DNA of 64,000 bases from Burkholderiaceae bacterium (GTDB lineage: Bacteria > Pseudomonadota > Gammaproteobacteria > Burkholderiales > Burkholderiaceae_B): assembly GCA_004322135.1 (NCBI GenBank), contig SCSG01000003.1, positions 62,001 to 126,000 on the forward strand, in the 5' to 3' direction. Shown piece after piece: positions 56,401-64,000 of the stretch. How positions within the stretch are numbered: position 1 is the stretch's first letter; every line of letters begins with the position of its first letter. The notes under the pieces were generated by a model. It was not told the origin of the DNA. It made no database searches and saw only the letters and a program-made list of their open reading frames with translations. The position numbers and the translations under genes are program-made.

Positions 56401-57367
56401 GTCTGACGATGCGCTGGATGCGGTGCCGGCTGTGCAACTTCAGGTTGACAAGTTCAGTCTGTATGGGAGACCTGTTGGAAGCCTCACCGTGAGGGGCGTG
56501 AATCAGGCAGGTGGGAAAACCTGGCGCCTCGAAAGTTTTAGTCTTGTCAGTCCGACCGCAAAAATTAGCGGAAGCGGCCAGTGGCGGCTACGCGGTCAGA
56601 ATCGTGGAGTCACACTGGATGCCGAAGCCAAGATAAGTAATCTGGGCCGGTATATGAACCAGCTGGGCTTTGTGGATATGGTCGAGAATGGCAACGGCAC
56701 GATCAAAGGGCAGTTCACGTGGCGCAATATGCCGTGGAAGTTCGATATTGCTGATCTCAGCGGTAAGGTCGAGACCAAGATGCAGGCGGGGCGTTTCGTT
56801 GCGGTCAATTCGAATTCGGCGCGTTTGCTCGAGTTGTTGTCGCTGCAGTCCATACAGCGCATTGCTACCCTCAGCATTAATCCTGCCAGTTTATTCAGGG
56901 ATGGCTTCCCGTTCGACAACTTGTCGGGCTCCTTGCGTATTGGCAACGGCATGATGAATGTCGATAAATATCGCGTTGAAGGACCGGCCGCAAACATCAG
57001 CCTTGGTGGCGATGTCGATTTGACTGCCGAGACACTGAATTTGCAGGCTTCAGTGGCGCCCAATCTGGATATGAGCGGCGCGACGATTGCCGCCGGGATA
57101 GCGTTAAATCCCATTATCGGACTTGGTGCGTTTGTGACCCAATGGCTGCTGCGTAACCCGTTGTCCGAGGCCATGACCGTGCATTACCACGTCTCGGGTG
57201 GTTGGGAGGATCCCAAGCTCGATGAGCTGACGGATGCCCAATGGGCAAAGTTGGCAGCAGGTAGAAAAGCCGTCGCGGGCAAGAACGCAACGGCTTCTGT
57301 GGCCGCAGATAAGAACACAGCGGCTCCTGTGACCTCAGGTAAGAACGCAGCGGTTGCAGCGCCTTAG
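53462..57367 (+). CDS. yhdP: YhdP-family AsmA-like phospholipid transport protein
   Basis: YhdP is an inner-membrane-anchored periplasm-spanning beta-groove protein that, with TamB and YdbH in E. coli, moves phospholipid to the outer membrane. The 1301-residue protein starts at GTG 53462 with one membrane anchor (about residues 8-30, LLLRIILIVYFLAAVLFLGA). It carries the DUF3971 region and ends in the AsmA-like C-terminal domain (NGTIKGQFTWRNMPWKFDIADLSGK..., GLGAFVTQWLLRNPLSEAMT). Two low-complexity additions stand out: a Pro/Gln-rich linker around residues 330-395 and a C-terminal tail of imperfect repeats (GKNATASVAADKNTAAP). It is divergent from glnE with about 100 bases between. Confidence 0.93.
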   Translation: MLQPTIYVRLLLRIILIVYFLAAVLFLGARYWVLPNIDHWRPQIAQQLSQAVGAQVTLGPITASWSGLNPSLQINDIDFTDHRQRRVLHLPQLRAVLSWRSLFSPTLQFVLLEARGLTIRVRQDRHHKLRLLGQSFDLSQAAGTEGASWDILPWLLHQRHVALRDAVIEWVDDTRSAPPLVLSQVNMAIQGGSDTPRLFLRAVPPSGLGKAFELRGQFQLDSQSAPTLRGVHGELYVHVDDMIPAGWSPWLDLPLGVESGRASAQWWLTIRDGQADAFTLTANVQHAKWRADSDVVVQAESASMYVSGKVADYERLYAAVTGKSPVQAAAAVQPLSLAAPVPTSPLLEGAQPAQGTSLPQPQSRPDTPPLQGVQPQPSLQAQAPPGGSTGTTSDVNVAIRAKGVEVRASDVFTSSLGFDQIAVRAGLSLYDGRDLRVSLARAHLVSPDMDVQLHGTWRQGGSGVAGVADLTGRFKRASMAAIGKYMPNTVNQDAREWLAKGLVAGQIENADVVIKGDLEDFPWEKESADTDFLITGDYTGGVIDYLPAEGTRKAWPKLTDMRGKVSLHRVDLRVVADEARVWPTTKAPIELRNLCAQIPNIDNGSVLTVQGDSMAGAQTYLALAGNSPLGKMLDGQLDEATAQGNWEVPLWLRVPLLHSDNTTVAGAVRFTGGTFRLMPGVPILSAVNGSLLFSDVGVSVQSLRAKFLGGAVAFTGGVGGKGNGLHMHGDATAEALAQYVDLKGMKRLGGVLPYELMWQHTKHGGSVFTLDSTLKGLSLDLPVPWGKDAGQELPLKARWGQAGKNDHTTLSIEFGSKINAIFMHQRGSKKGPYFYAGSLAIDRKADLPISGMNIDAQFAFADMDAWEAVADDFSQTLSGKAFKPSRPLLPSLRQLRLQARQLRYKGLTLDSATLTAAQPAPDRWRVDIDSQQTVGTVLWNEGVGKAPGNVDARFKRLALGSADKAVVNPDESKPDDTETLSDDALDAVPAVQLQVDKFSLYGRPVGSLTVRGVNQAGGKTWRLESFSLVSPTAKISGSGQWRLRGQNRGVTLDAEAKISNLGRYMNQLGFVDMVENGNGTIKGQFTWRNMPWKFDIADLSGKVETKMQAGRFVAVNSNSARLLELLSLQSIQRIATLSINPASLFRDGFPFDNLSGSLRIGNGMMNVDKYRVEGPAANISLGGDVDLTAETLNLQASVAPNLDMSGATIAAGIALNPIIGLGAFVTQWLLRNPLSEAMTVHYHVSGGWEDPKLDELTDAQWAKLAAGRKAVAGKNATASVAADKNTAAPVTSGKNAAVAAP

Positions 57368-57482
57368 TTGTTTATCGTGGTGCGCACTGGCGCCGCGTGG
57401 TTGACCGCGTTCCAGCCCGGCGTGCCGAACCGGAGGAGAGCCTTTCCCGCGCAGCCCATGCGCCGCCCGCCTGGGTGAACGG

Positions 57483-58823
57483 TTAGAAAACGCCCTGAGC
57501 CAGCATGGCGTCGGCGACTTTCACAAAACCCGCGATATTGGCGCCGTTCAGGTAATTGACTCTTTTTCCCTCTGCGCCATAGTGGACGCAGCTTTCGTGG
57601 ATGCTGCGCATGATGGCGCGCAGGCGTTCATCCACTTCTTCGCGTGTCCAGTTCAGGCGCAGCGCGTTCTGGCTCATTTCCAGGCCTGACACCGCGACAC
57701 CACCGGCGTTGCTGGCCTTGCCTGGCGCATACAGGACTTTGGCGTTGATGAAGGCCTCGGCTGCTTCAATGCTGGTCGGCATGTTGGCGCCTTCGGCAAC
57801 ACAACGCACCCCATTTTTGATAAGCATTCTGGCGTCTTCGATTTCCAGCTCGTTCTGCGTTGCACAAGGCAGTGCCACATCTACAGGCACATGCCATGGA
57901 CGCTTGCCGTCTTCGTACGTAAGGCCTTGTTCTTTGGCGTATATTTCGATTGGACCGCGGCGCGTGGTCTTCAGCTCCATCAGTGCGCGCAGTTTTTCAC
58001 GCGTGAAACCGGCTGGATCCACGACGCAGCCATGCGAGTCCGACACCGTAACGACTTTGGCGCCCATCTGCATGCATTTTTCGATGGCATACTGTGCCAC
58101 ATTGCCCGAGCCGGATACTGCGACGGTCAGACCTTCCAGAGATTGGTTGGCGTATTTGAGCATTTCTTCGGCGAAGTATACGGCGCCATAGCCAGTGGCT
58201 TCAGGGCGGATGAGGCTGCCGCCAAACGTAATACCTTTGCCCGTAAACGTGCTGGCTGCCGAATTCGCCAGCTTTTTCATCATTCCGGCCATAAAGCCGA
58301 CTTCGCGCGCCCCTACGCCAATATCGCCGGCCGGTACGTCGGTGTTGGGCCCCAGGTGGCGGAACAGTTCTATCATGAGGGCCTGGCAGAAGCGCATGAC
58401 CTCGGCGTCTGACTTGCCCTTGGGGTTGAAGTCGGAGCCACCCTTGCCGCCACCCATTGGCAGCGTGGTGAGCGCGTTCTTGAATGTTTGTTCGAAGGCC
58501 AGAAATTTCAGGATGGAAAGGTTGACGGATGGGTGAAAGCGCATCCCGCCTTTGAACGGGCCGATTGCCGAATTATGCTGGATACGAAACGCGCGATTGG
58601 TCTGAATGTTGCCCTGATCGTCGGCCCAGGCCACACGGAACTGGATGGCGCGTTCCGGCTCGACCAGGCGTGCCAGCAAGTCGTATTCAGCATATCGTGG
58701 ATTCTGTTCGATGAACGGCCACACACACGTCATGACTTCTTTGACGGCCTGCATGAATTCTGGCTGGTGCGGATCGCGGATCCTGACCTGGTCCAGAAAT
58801 TGATTGAGTGTGGGCAGCTTCAT
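57483..58823 (-). CDS. gdhA: NADP-type glutamate dehydrogenase
   Basis: GdhA aminates 2-oxoglutarate to glutamate when ammonium is plentiful. The 446-residue hexameric enzyme has the substrate motif GPFKGGMRFHPSV, LPMGGGKGGSDFNPKGKSD with the catalytic lysine, the DVPAGDIGVGAREVG loop and the nucleotide-binding VAVSGSGNVAQYA. Its length and N-terminus fit the class-I small enzyme, usually NADPH-dependent. ATG 58823 is preceded by AAGGAG. A convergent yhdP lies downstream; the 115-base gap holds no clear terminator. It shares a nitrogen-assimilation theme with glnE nearby. Confidence 0.96.
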   Translation of the reverse strand: MKLPTLNQFLDQVRIRDPHQPEFMQAVKEVMTCVWPFIEQNPRYAEYDLLARLVEPERAIQFRVAWADDQGNIQTNRAFRIQHNSAIGPFKGGMRFHPSVNLSILKFLAFEQTFKNALTTLPMGGGKGGSDFNPKGKSDAEVMRFCQALMIELFRHLGPNTDVPAGDIGVGAREVGFMAGMMKKLANSAASTFTGKGITFGGSLIRPEATGYGAVYFAEEMLKYANQSLEGLTVAVSGSGNVAQYAIEKCMQMGAKVVTVSDSHGCVVDPAGFTREKLRALMELKTTRRGPIEIYAKEQGLTYEDGKRPWHVPVDVALPCATQNELEIEDARMLIKNGVRCVAEGANMPTSIEAAEAFINAKVLYAPGKASNAGGVAVSGLEMSQNALRLNWTREEVDERLRAIMRSIHESCVHYGAEGKRVNYLNGANIAGFVKVADAMLAQGVF

Positions 58824-58931
58824 CAAAATACTCCTTCTGTATTGAGCGTGCCGGTACTGTGCCGGCTAAGTTAAAGGGCGTTCGCAGGCGCAATGCGCGG
58901 CGTGTGACGGTGGCAGGTCTGTTGACGACAA

Positions 58932-58952
58932 AGCCTCTCGGGAAGAGAGGCT
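58932..58952 (-). terminator. Stem-loop downstream of rho
   Basis: AGCCTCTC (58932-58939) pairs perfectly with GAGAGGCT (58945-58952) around a 5-base loop. Read on the minus strand it is followed by TTTGTCG. It begins 18 bases after the rho stop. Confidence 0.6.
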
Positions 58953-58969
58953 AGGCGGGCCGACTGCGG

Positions 58970-60226
58970 TTATTTTTTCATCATGTCGAAGAATTCCGCG
59001 TTGTTCTTCGTGGCGCGTATTTTGTCGAGGATGAATTCCATGGCAGCGACCTCATCCATCTCGTGGATGAACTTGCGCAATACCCATATTTTCTGAAGCA
59101 ACTCTGGCTTGATGAGCAGCTCTTCGCGGCGTGTCCCGGATTTATTCAGGTTGATGGACGGGTAGACGCGCTTTTCGGCCAGACGGCGTTCAAGGTGAAC
59201 TTCGGAGTTGCCCGTGCCTTTGAACTCTTCGTAGATGACTTCATCCATGCGGCTGCCTGTTTCGATGAGCGCCGTACCGATGATGGTCAGTGAGCCACCT
59301 TCTTCCAGGTTGCGCGCCGCGCCGAAAAAGCGCTTGGGCCGTTGCAATGCGTTGGCATCGACACCGCCGGTGAGCACTTTGCCCGAGGCCGGCACAACCG
59401 TGTTGTAGGCGCGGGCAAGGCGGGTAATGGAGTCGAGCAGGATGACGACATCGCGTTTGAGCTCGACCAGGCGCTTGGCTTTTTCGATGACCATTTCAGC
59501 GACCTGGACGTGCCGCGTGGCGGGCTCGTCGAAGGTCGAGGCCACGACTTCGCCACGCACCGTGCGCTGCATTTCGGTGACTTCCTCGGGGCGTTCGTCC
59601 ACGAGCAGGACGATCATCGTGGCGTCGGGATAGTTGGCGGTGATGGCATGCGCGATGTGCTGCATCATGACCGTCTTGCCGGATTTTGGGCTGGCCACGA
59701 TCAGGGCGCGCTGGCCCTTGCCTATGGGCGCGAAGATGTCCATGATGCGCCCGGTGACGTTCTCTTCCGCCTTGATGTCGCGCTCGAGGGTCATGACTTC
59801 GTTGGGGTGCAACGGTGTCAGGTTCTCGAACATGATGCGGTGCTTGATGGTCTCGGGCAGTACGCCGTTGACCTTGTCGACCTTGACCAGTGCAAAGTAA
59901 CGCTCGCCGTCTTTGGGTGTGCGCACTTCACCTTCGATGGAGTCGCCCGTGTGCAGATTGAAGCGGCGGATTTGCGAGGGGGAAATGTAGATGTCGTCTG
60001 TGCTGGCCAGGTACGAGGTATCGGGTGAGCGAAGGAAACCGAAGCCGTCAGGTAGGACCTCGAGCACGCCATCGCCGAAAATTTGCTCGCCCTGTTTGGC
60101 GCGGCGCTTCATGATGGCAAACATGATTTCCTGTTTGCGCAGGCGGCTTGCGTTGTCGATTTCCAGACTGGTGGCCATTTCCAGCAACTGCGAGACGTGC
60201 AGAGCTTTTAGTTCGGTGAGGTGCAT
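58970..60226 (-). CDS. rho: Transcription termination factor Rho
   Basis: Rho is the hexameric RNA helicase of factor-dependent termination. The 418-residue protein starts [18 protein letters not shown]. It has the RNA-binding cold-shock-like domain ([20 protein letters not shown] region), Walker A in [13 protein letters not shown], Walker B in [17 protein letters not shown], and the Q- and R-loops around the secondary site ([20 protein letters not shown]). ATG 60226 gives the standard N-terminus; a longer frame to 60271 overlaps no ribosome site. trxA lies 89 bases upstream on the same strand with a perfect hairpin between. Confidence 0.98.
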   Translation of the reverse strand: MHLTELKALHVSQLLEMATSLEIDNASRLRKQEIMFAIMKRRAKQGEQIFGDGVLEVLPDGFGFLRSPDTSYLASTDDIYISPSQIRRFNLHTGDSIEGEVRTPKDGERYFALVKVDKVNGVLPETIKHRIMFENLTPLHPNEVMTLERDIKAEENVTGRIMDIFAPIGKGQRALIVASPKSGKTVMMQHIAHAITANYPDATMIVLLVDERPEEVTEMQRTVRGEVVASTFDEPATRHVQVAEMVIEKAKRLVELKRDVVILLDSITRLARAYNTVVPASGKVLTGGVDANALQRPKRFFGAARNLEEGGSLTIIGTALIETGSRMDEVIYEEFKGTGNSEVHLERRLAEKRVYPSINLNKSGTRREELLIKPELLQKIWVLRKFIHEMDEVAAMEFILDKIRATKNNAEFFDMMKK

Positions 60227-60280
60227 GAGTGGGGAGAGGGGGTATTGAGCGGAGGCCGGATTCGGCCCCAAGCGGGGTTC

Positions 60281-60301
60281 GCCAGCCCCGGAGGGGCTGG
60301 C
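60281..60301. terminator. 9-bp hairpin between trxA and rho
   Basis: GCCAGCCCC (60281-60289) pairs exactly with GGGGCTGGC (60293-60301) around a GGA loop. It lies 14 bases after the trxA stop and 54 bases before the rho start on the minus strand, with no T-run. It may stabilise the trxA message end or take part in rho leader control, since rho is autoregulated by attenuation in E. coli. Confidence 0.55.
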
Positions 60302-60315
60302 GCGCAGCAGGTGAT

Positions 60316-60642
60316 TTAAATGGATTCGTCGAGAAAGTTGGTAAGTTGTGATTTGGACAGGGCGCCTACCTTGGTGGCGGCCGCCTTGCCATCTTTGAAC
60401 AGCATGAGTGTCGGGATGCCGCGCACGCCGAATTTGGCCGCGGTGTCAGGGTTGTCGTCTACGTTCAGTTTGGCGAAAGTGACGCGGCCCTGATACTGTT
60501 TGGCAGCTTCGTCGATAATGGGCGCAATCATTTTGCATGGGCCGCACCACGCTGCCCAGTAGTCGACAAGAACGGGGCCTTCGGCCTTAAGCACGTCGGC
60601 CTCGAAGGAGGCATCGCTCACGTTTTGGATTAGATCGCTCAT
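60316..60642 (-). CDS. trxA: Thioredoxin 1
   Basis: TrxA is the main cytoplasmic disulfide reductase. The 108-residue protein has the active site WCGPC at residues 32-36, the buried Asp in VLVDYWA and the cis-proline loop [10 protein letters not shown], all in standard positions. It lies upstream of rho on the same strand, a long-conserved pair in proteobacteria. Its electrons could also feed a DipZ/CcdA-type membrane carrier of the kind seen at the left end of the window; that link is inference. Confidence 0.97.
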   Translation of the reverse strand: MSDLIQNVSDASFEADVLKAEGPVLVDYWAAWCGPCKMIAPIIDEAAKQYQGRVTFAKLNVDDNPDTAAKFGVRGIPTLMLFKDGKAAATKVGALSKSQLTNFLDESI

Positions 60643-60858
60643 AATTTGGATAGGTAGGTAAGTGTATGTGTATAAATCAACTATACGACATTACGTGGGT
60701 GATAAGGCCGCACACCAATGCAACGTGTATTTGGGAGCGCGCTATTTTTGTTGTTGCCAGTAAGCATACCACTGTAGGGCCAAGGCATGTATTTGCGCCT
60801 GCAACAGGCATGGCTATTTTAACGGATTAGGCGTGCCTGCGCGCAACATCCGTAAAAT

Positions 60859-62853
60859 ATGGCTTTTGATTTACGCAATTTCGGGGGTGACTTGTCCACA
60901 CGACGCTACAACGAAGCTTCAATCCGGGTTCTGAAGGGGCTTGAGCCGGTACGCCAGAGACCCGGCATGTATACCCGCACCGAGACGCCCTTGCACATAG
61001 TGCAAGAGGTCATTGACAATGCCGCTGACGAGGCTCTGGCGGGTTTTGGCTCGCACATCGACGTCATCATGCACACTGACGGCAGCATCTCTGTCGAGGA
61101 CGATGGCCGCGGTATTCCTGTGGGAATGCATCCTGAGGAAAAGGCTCCGGTGGTGGAAATTGTGTTCACACGGCTGCATGCGGGTGGCAAGTTCGATAAA
61201 AAGGCAGGGGGTATCTACGCGTTTTCTGGTGGCCTGCACGGCGTGGGCGTCTCGGTTACCAACGCCTTGTCCAGGCGACTTGAAGTTACTGTGTGGCGTG
61301 ATGGCCACGAATGGCAACTGGCATTTGCCGACGGCGAAGTGGTGGAACCCTTGCACCAGACCGGCAAGGTGCCGCACAAGAAAACCGGTGCGCGTGTGCG
61401 GGTGTGGGCAAACCCCAAGTATTTCGACAGTGCGGTGATTCCTGCGGCCGAGCTGGTGCATTCGCTACGCAGCAAGGCGGTGTTGCTCAGCGGCATCGAT
61501 GTGTCGCTGACCTTCGAGAAGACCGGCGAGACGCGTCATTGGAAGTATGCTGACGGGTTGCGCGGTTATCTCGAAGAAGCCTTGGGCGATGAAGAGAAAA
61601 TCGTGCCTCTGTTCGAAGGTCGTCAGTACGCTGGCGCCGGTGACGAATCATTTTCCGAGGGCGAAGGCGCCCACTGGGCCGTCGTCTGGACCGCCGAGGG
61701 TAACGTGGTGCGCGAATCCTATGTAAACCTCATTTCGACGCCGGCAGGTGGCACGCACGAGGCCGGGCTGCGCGAAGGCCTGTTCAGCGCGGTGAAGTCG
61801 TTCGCGGAACTGCACGGGCTCATACCGAAGGGCGTTCGTCTTTTGCCCGACGACGTGTTCGCGCGCGCCAGCTTTGTGCTGTCGGCCAAGGTGCTCGACC
61901 CACAGTTTCAGGGCCAGATCAAGGAGCGGCTCAATAGCCGTGATGCAGTACGGCTTGTGGGTGGCTATGTAAAGAATGCATTGGAACTGGTGCTCCACGC
62001 CAACGTCGAAGCGGCCACAAAGCTGGCGCAAAGTGCTATTCATCAGGCTCAGGCGCGCGCCCGTACGGCCAAGAGGGTGGAAAAACGCAAGGGTTCCGGT
62101 GTGGCGGTGTTGCCCGGTAAACTTACTGACTGCGAATCCAGCGACAACACGCGTACCGAGGTCTTTCTGGTCGAGGGTGATTCGGCCGGCGGTTCGGCCA
62201 AGATGGGGCGTGACAAGGAGTTTCAGGCTGTTCTGCCTTTGCGCGGCAAGGTGCTCAATTCCTGGGAGGTCGAGCGCGATCGCCTGTTTGCAAATAACGA
62301 GATTCATGACATTGCCGTGGCTATTGGCGTGGATCCGCATGGGGCCGGTGACCCTGTCGATTTATCGGGGTTGCGGTATAACCGCATCTGTATCTTGTCC
62401 GACGCCGACGTCGACGGCTCCCATATTCAGGTGTTGTTGCTGACCTTGTTTTTTCGTCATTTTCCCAAGTTGATCGAGACGGGCCACGTCTATGTGGCCC
62501 GCCCGCCCTTGTTTCGGCTGGATGTGCCTGCGCAGGGCAAGCGGCCCGCCCGCAAGGTGTATTGCCTGGATCAGGGCGAACTCAATGCCGTGCAGGAACG
62601 GCTGCGTGCCGACGGAGTGCGTGACAACTCCTGGAGCGTCAGCCGCTTCAAGGGGTTGGGCGAAATGAGTGCGGAGCAGTTGTGGGACACCACCATGAAC
62701 CCCGACACGCGCCGCCTCACTCCCGTGACCTGTGGCGCTGCTGGCGTCGAGGCCACCGAGCGTATGTTTGACATGCTGATGGGTAAGGGTGAATCAGGTC
62801 AGCGGCGAAGCTGGCTGGAAGAGAAAGGCAATTTGGCCGAGGTGGATATTTAA
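60859..62853 (+). CDS. parE: DNA topoisomerase IV subunit B
   Basis: ParE is the ATPase subunit of topoisomerase IV, which separates linked daughter chromosomes. The 664-residue protein has the GHKL ATP site (EVIDNAADEALAG, DDGRGIPVGMHPEEK, GGLHGVGVSVTNALS). The transducer domain follows, then the TOPRIM domain with the metal-binding EVFLVEGDSAGGSAKMGRD and LSDADVDGSHI. Its length of about 660 residues without the enteric GyrB insert, and its direct coupling to parC 3 bases downstream, support ParE rather than GyrB. The divergent gap to trxA (216 bases) holds both promoters and nothing else I recognise. Confidence 0.96.
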   Translation: MAFDLRNFGGDLSTRRYNEASIRVLKGLEPVRQRPGMYTRTETPLHIVQEVIDNAADEALAGFGSHIDVIMHTDGSISVEDDGRGIPVGMHPEEKAPVVEIVFTRLHAGGKFDKKAGGIYAFSGGLHGVGVSVTNALSRRLEVTVWRDGHEWQLAFADGEVVEPLHQTGKVPHKKTGARVRVWANPKYFDSAVIPAAELVHSLRSKAVLLSGIDVSLTFEKTGETRHWKYADGLRGYLEEALGDEEKIVPLFEGRQYAGAGDESFSEGEGAHWAVVWTAEGNVVRESYVNLISTPAGGTHEAGLREGLFSAVKSFAELHGLIPKGVRLLPDDVFARASFVLSAKVLDPQFQGQIKERLNSRDAVRLVGGYVKNALELVLHANVEAATKLAQSAIHQAQARARTAKRVEKRKGSGVAVLPGKLTDCESSDNTRTEVFLVEGDSAGGSAKMGRDKEFQAVLPLRGKVLNSWEVERDRLFANNEIHDIAVAIGVDPHGAGDPVDLSGLRYNRICILSDADVDGSHIQVLLLTLFFRHFPKLIETGHVYVARPPLFRLDVPAQGKRPARKVYCLDQGELNAVQERLRADGVRDNSWSVSRFKGLGEMSAEQLWDTTMNPDTRRLTPVTCGAAGVEATERMFDMLMGKGESGQRRSWLEEKGNLAEVDI

Positions 62854-62856
62854 GTC

Positions 62857-64000
62857 ATGGACGCAACACAAGCAGGTTTGTTCGATAACCCGGGTGATGG
62901 CGGCGAGAGCCTGACTCTGGCGGATTACGCCGAGCAGGCTTATCTGGACTACGCCGTGTCCGTCGTGCGCGGCCGCGCTTTGCCCGAGGTGGCCGATGGC
63001 CAGAAGCCGGTGCAGCGGCGCATCCTTTATGCCATGGATGCCATGGGGCTGGGCCCAGGGGCCAAGCCGGTCAAGTCGGCTCGTGTCGTGGGCGACGTGC
63101 TGGGCAAATACCATCCACACGGAGACCAGGCCGCCTACGACGCCATGGTGCGCATGGCCCAGGACTTTACCCTGCGCTATCCACTGGTTGACGGCCAGGG
63201 CAACTTTGGCTCGCGCGATGGCGACAATGCGGCGGCCATGCGCTATACCGAAGCCCGTCTGACGCCGTTTTCACGCATATTGCTGGACGAGCTGGACGAG
63301 GGCACGGTCGATTTCATTCCCAACTACGACGGTAGCCAGAAAGAGCCGCAATTATTGCCGGCGCGATTGCCGGTTGTGCTGCTCAATGGGGCGTCGGGCA
63401 TTGCCGTGGGCATGGCGACCGAGATTCCGTCACACAACCTGCGTGAAATTGCGGCCGCTTGCGTGGCGCTGCTGAAGAATCCGGGTCTGTCCGATGAGGA
63501 ACTGCTACGGCTTGTGCCGGGGCCCGATTTCGCCGGCGGCGGGCAGATCATTTCTCCGTCGGCCGACCTGGCACATGTCTATGCTACAGGGCGCGGCTCG
63601 GTCAAGGCGCGCGCGCGGTGGCAGTTTGAAGAGATGGCGCGCGGCCAGTGGCAACTGGTGGTAACTGAATTGCCGCCAGGCGCGTCGTCGCAGAAGATCC
63701 TTGAAGAGATTGAGAACGGTATCAATCCCAAGACTCGGGTCGGCAAGAAAACTCTCACCAGTGACCAGCAGCAGATCAAGGCGCTAATGCTGAGTCTGCT
63801 GGATACTGTACGCGACGAGTCGGGCAAGCAGGCGTCGGTACGCCTGGTGTTTGAACCCAAGACCAGCCGCATCGATCGTAATGAGTTCATTAACGCCTTG
63901 CTGGCCCAGACGAGCCTGGAAATCAGCGTACCTGTCAATCTCGTTTGCATCGGCACCGATGCGCGTCCTGCACAACGCGCCTTGAGGCAGATGCTTGTTG
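62857..64000 (+). CDS. parC: DNA topoisomerase IV subunit A (3' end outside window)
   Basis: The frame is open from ATG 62857 to the end of the window, giving the first 381 residues. It has the GyrA/ParC breakage-reunion domain: [44 protein letters not shown] and the catalytic tyrosine at residue 130 ([10 protein letters not shown]). The quinolone-contact loop reads HGDQAAYDA, with Gln91 at the site of E. coli Ser80 and Asp95 at the site of Glu84. It lies 3 bases after the parE stop, so the pair is translated together. Confidence 0.95.
   Translation, partial: MDATQAGLFDNPGDGGESLTLADYAEQAYLDYAVSVVRGRALPEVADGQKPVQRRILYAMDAMGLGPGAKPVKSARVVGDVLGKYHPHGDQAAYDAMVRMAQDFTLRYPLVDGQGNFGSRDGDNAAAMRYTEARLTPFSRILLDELDEGTVDFIPNYDGSQKEPQLLPARLPVVLLNGASGIAVGMATEIPSHNLREIAAACVALLKNPGLSDEELLRLVPGPDFAGGGQIISPSADLAHVYATGRGSVKARARWQFEEMARGQWQLVVTELPPGASSQKILEEIENGINPKTRVGKKTLTSDQQQIKALMLSLLDTVRDESGKQASVRLVFEPKTSRIDRNEFINALLAQTSLEISVPVNLVCIGTDARPAQRALRQMLV

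Noticed and set aside
57260-57367. C-terminal repeat tail of yhdP as a mobile or tandem DNA repeat
   Set aside because: The repeats (about 27 bases, imperfect, three copies) stay in frame and encode an Ala/Lys/Asn tail. They look like local slippage expansion, not a mobile element.
1-64000. tRNA, rRNA, CRISPR, insertion sequences or prophage
   Set aside because: By eye I found no tRNA-like GTTCGA arms with matching stems, no regularly spaced repeats, no transposase or integrase genes, and gene order is core-like throughout. A tRNAscan or repeat search could still find something short.

Overview
The window is chromosomal core sequence from a beta-proteobacterium, most probably of the family Alcaligenaceae (Bordetella / Achromobacter / Pusillimonas relatives). 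The reasons are the block gph-ubiG-ompA facing gyrA-serC-pheA-tyrA-aroA-cmk-rpsA-ihfB-lapA-lapB-hldA-hldD, the OmpA of under 200 residues, the trxA-rho pair, and the GC-rich coding sequence with TAGAAT-like -10 elements. I see no insertion sequence, prophage, CRISPR array, rRNA or tRNA. Placement at family level is inference from gene order and protein style.

Layout. 1-3.3 kb: the C-terminal end of a DipZ-like thiol-redox protein, a membrane-anchored MsrA, and an amidase with a tiny GatC/AtzG-like partner. 3.3-5.5 kb (minus strand): ubiG, gph and a 63-residue protein, with ompA upstream. 6-19.6 kb: a long plus-strand run with many ATGA or TAATG junctions, covering DNA gyrase A, serine and aromatic amino-acid synthesis, CMP kinase, ribosomal protein S1, IHF-beta, the LapA/LapB control pair for LPS synthesis and ADP-heptose synthesis. 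19.8-25.5 kb: a ComEA-like protein with a very long low-complexity N-terminus, cysM, the ergothioneine genes egtB/egtD, and mltB. 25.5-30.6 kb: an HDAC-family deacetylase, etfB-etfA and a DmdC-type acyl-CoA dehydrogenase. 30.6-36.5 kb: an SOS-type promoter with two LexA boxes ahead of a 57-residue membrane peptide, then rplS, a Nudix CoA pyrophosphatase, rsgA, an M48 protease, orn, a paaG-like isomerase and acpS. 36.5-42.2 kb: nagZ, uvrC, pgsA, an MFS transporter and queF. 42.5-49.8 kb: isocitrate lyase, two LysR regulators, clpB and gentisate dioxygenase. 49.8-64 kb: queH, glnE, yhdP, gdhA, rho, trxA, parE and the start of parC.

Themes. Cell-envelope genes recur (ompA, lapAB, hldAD, mltB, nagZ, pgsA, yhdP). 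So do redox and sulfur genes (DipZ, MsrA, CysM, EgtBD, TrxA), nitrogen metabolism (glnE, gdhA) and two queuosine steps (queF, queH). Both type II topoisomerases are present, and both lack the serine at the main quinolone-contact position.

The most promising undescribed element is the pair of perfect CTGT-N8-ACAG LexA boxes at 30656-30671 and 30688-30703. They sit on a plausible promoter and a structured leader, ahead of a 57-residue single-span membrane peptide that a standard 60-codon cutoff would miss. A structured, terminator-ended intergenic region after etfA (28285-28540) is a candidate small RNA gene.
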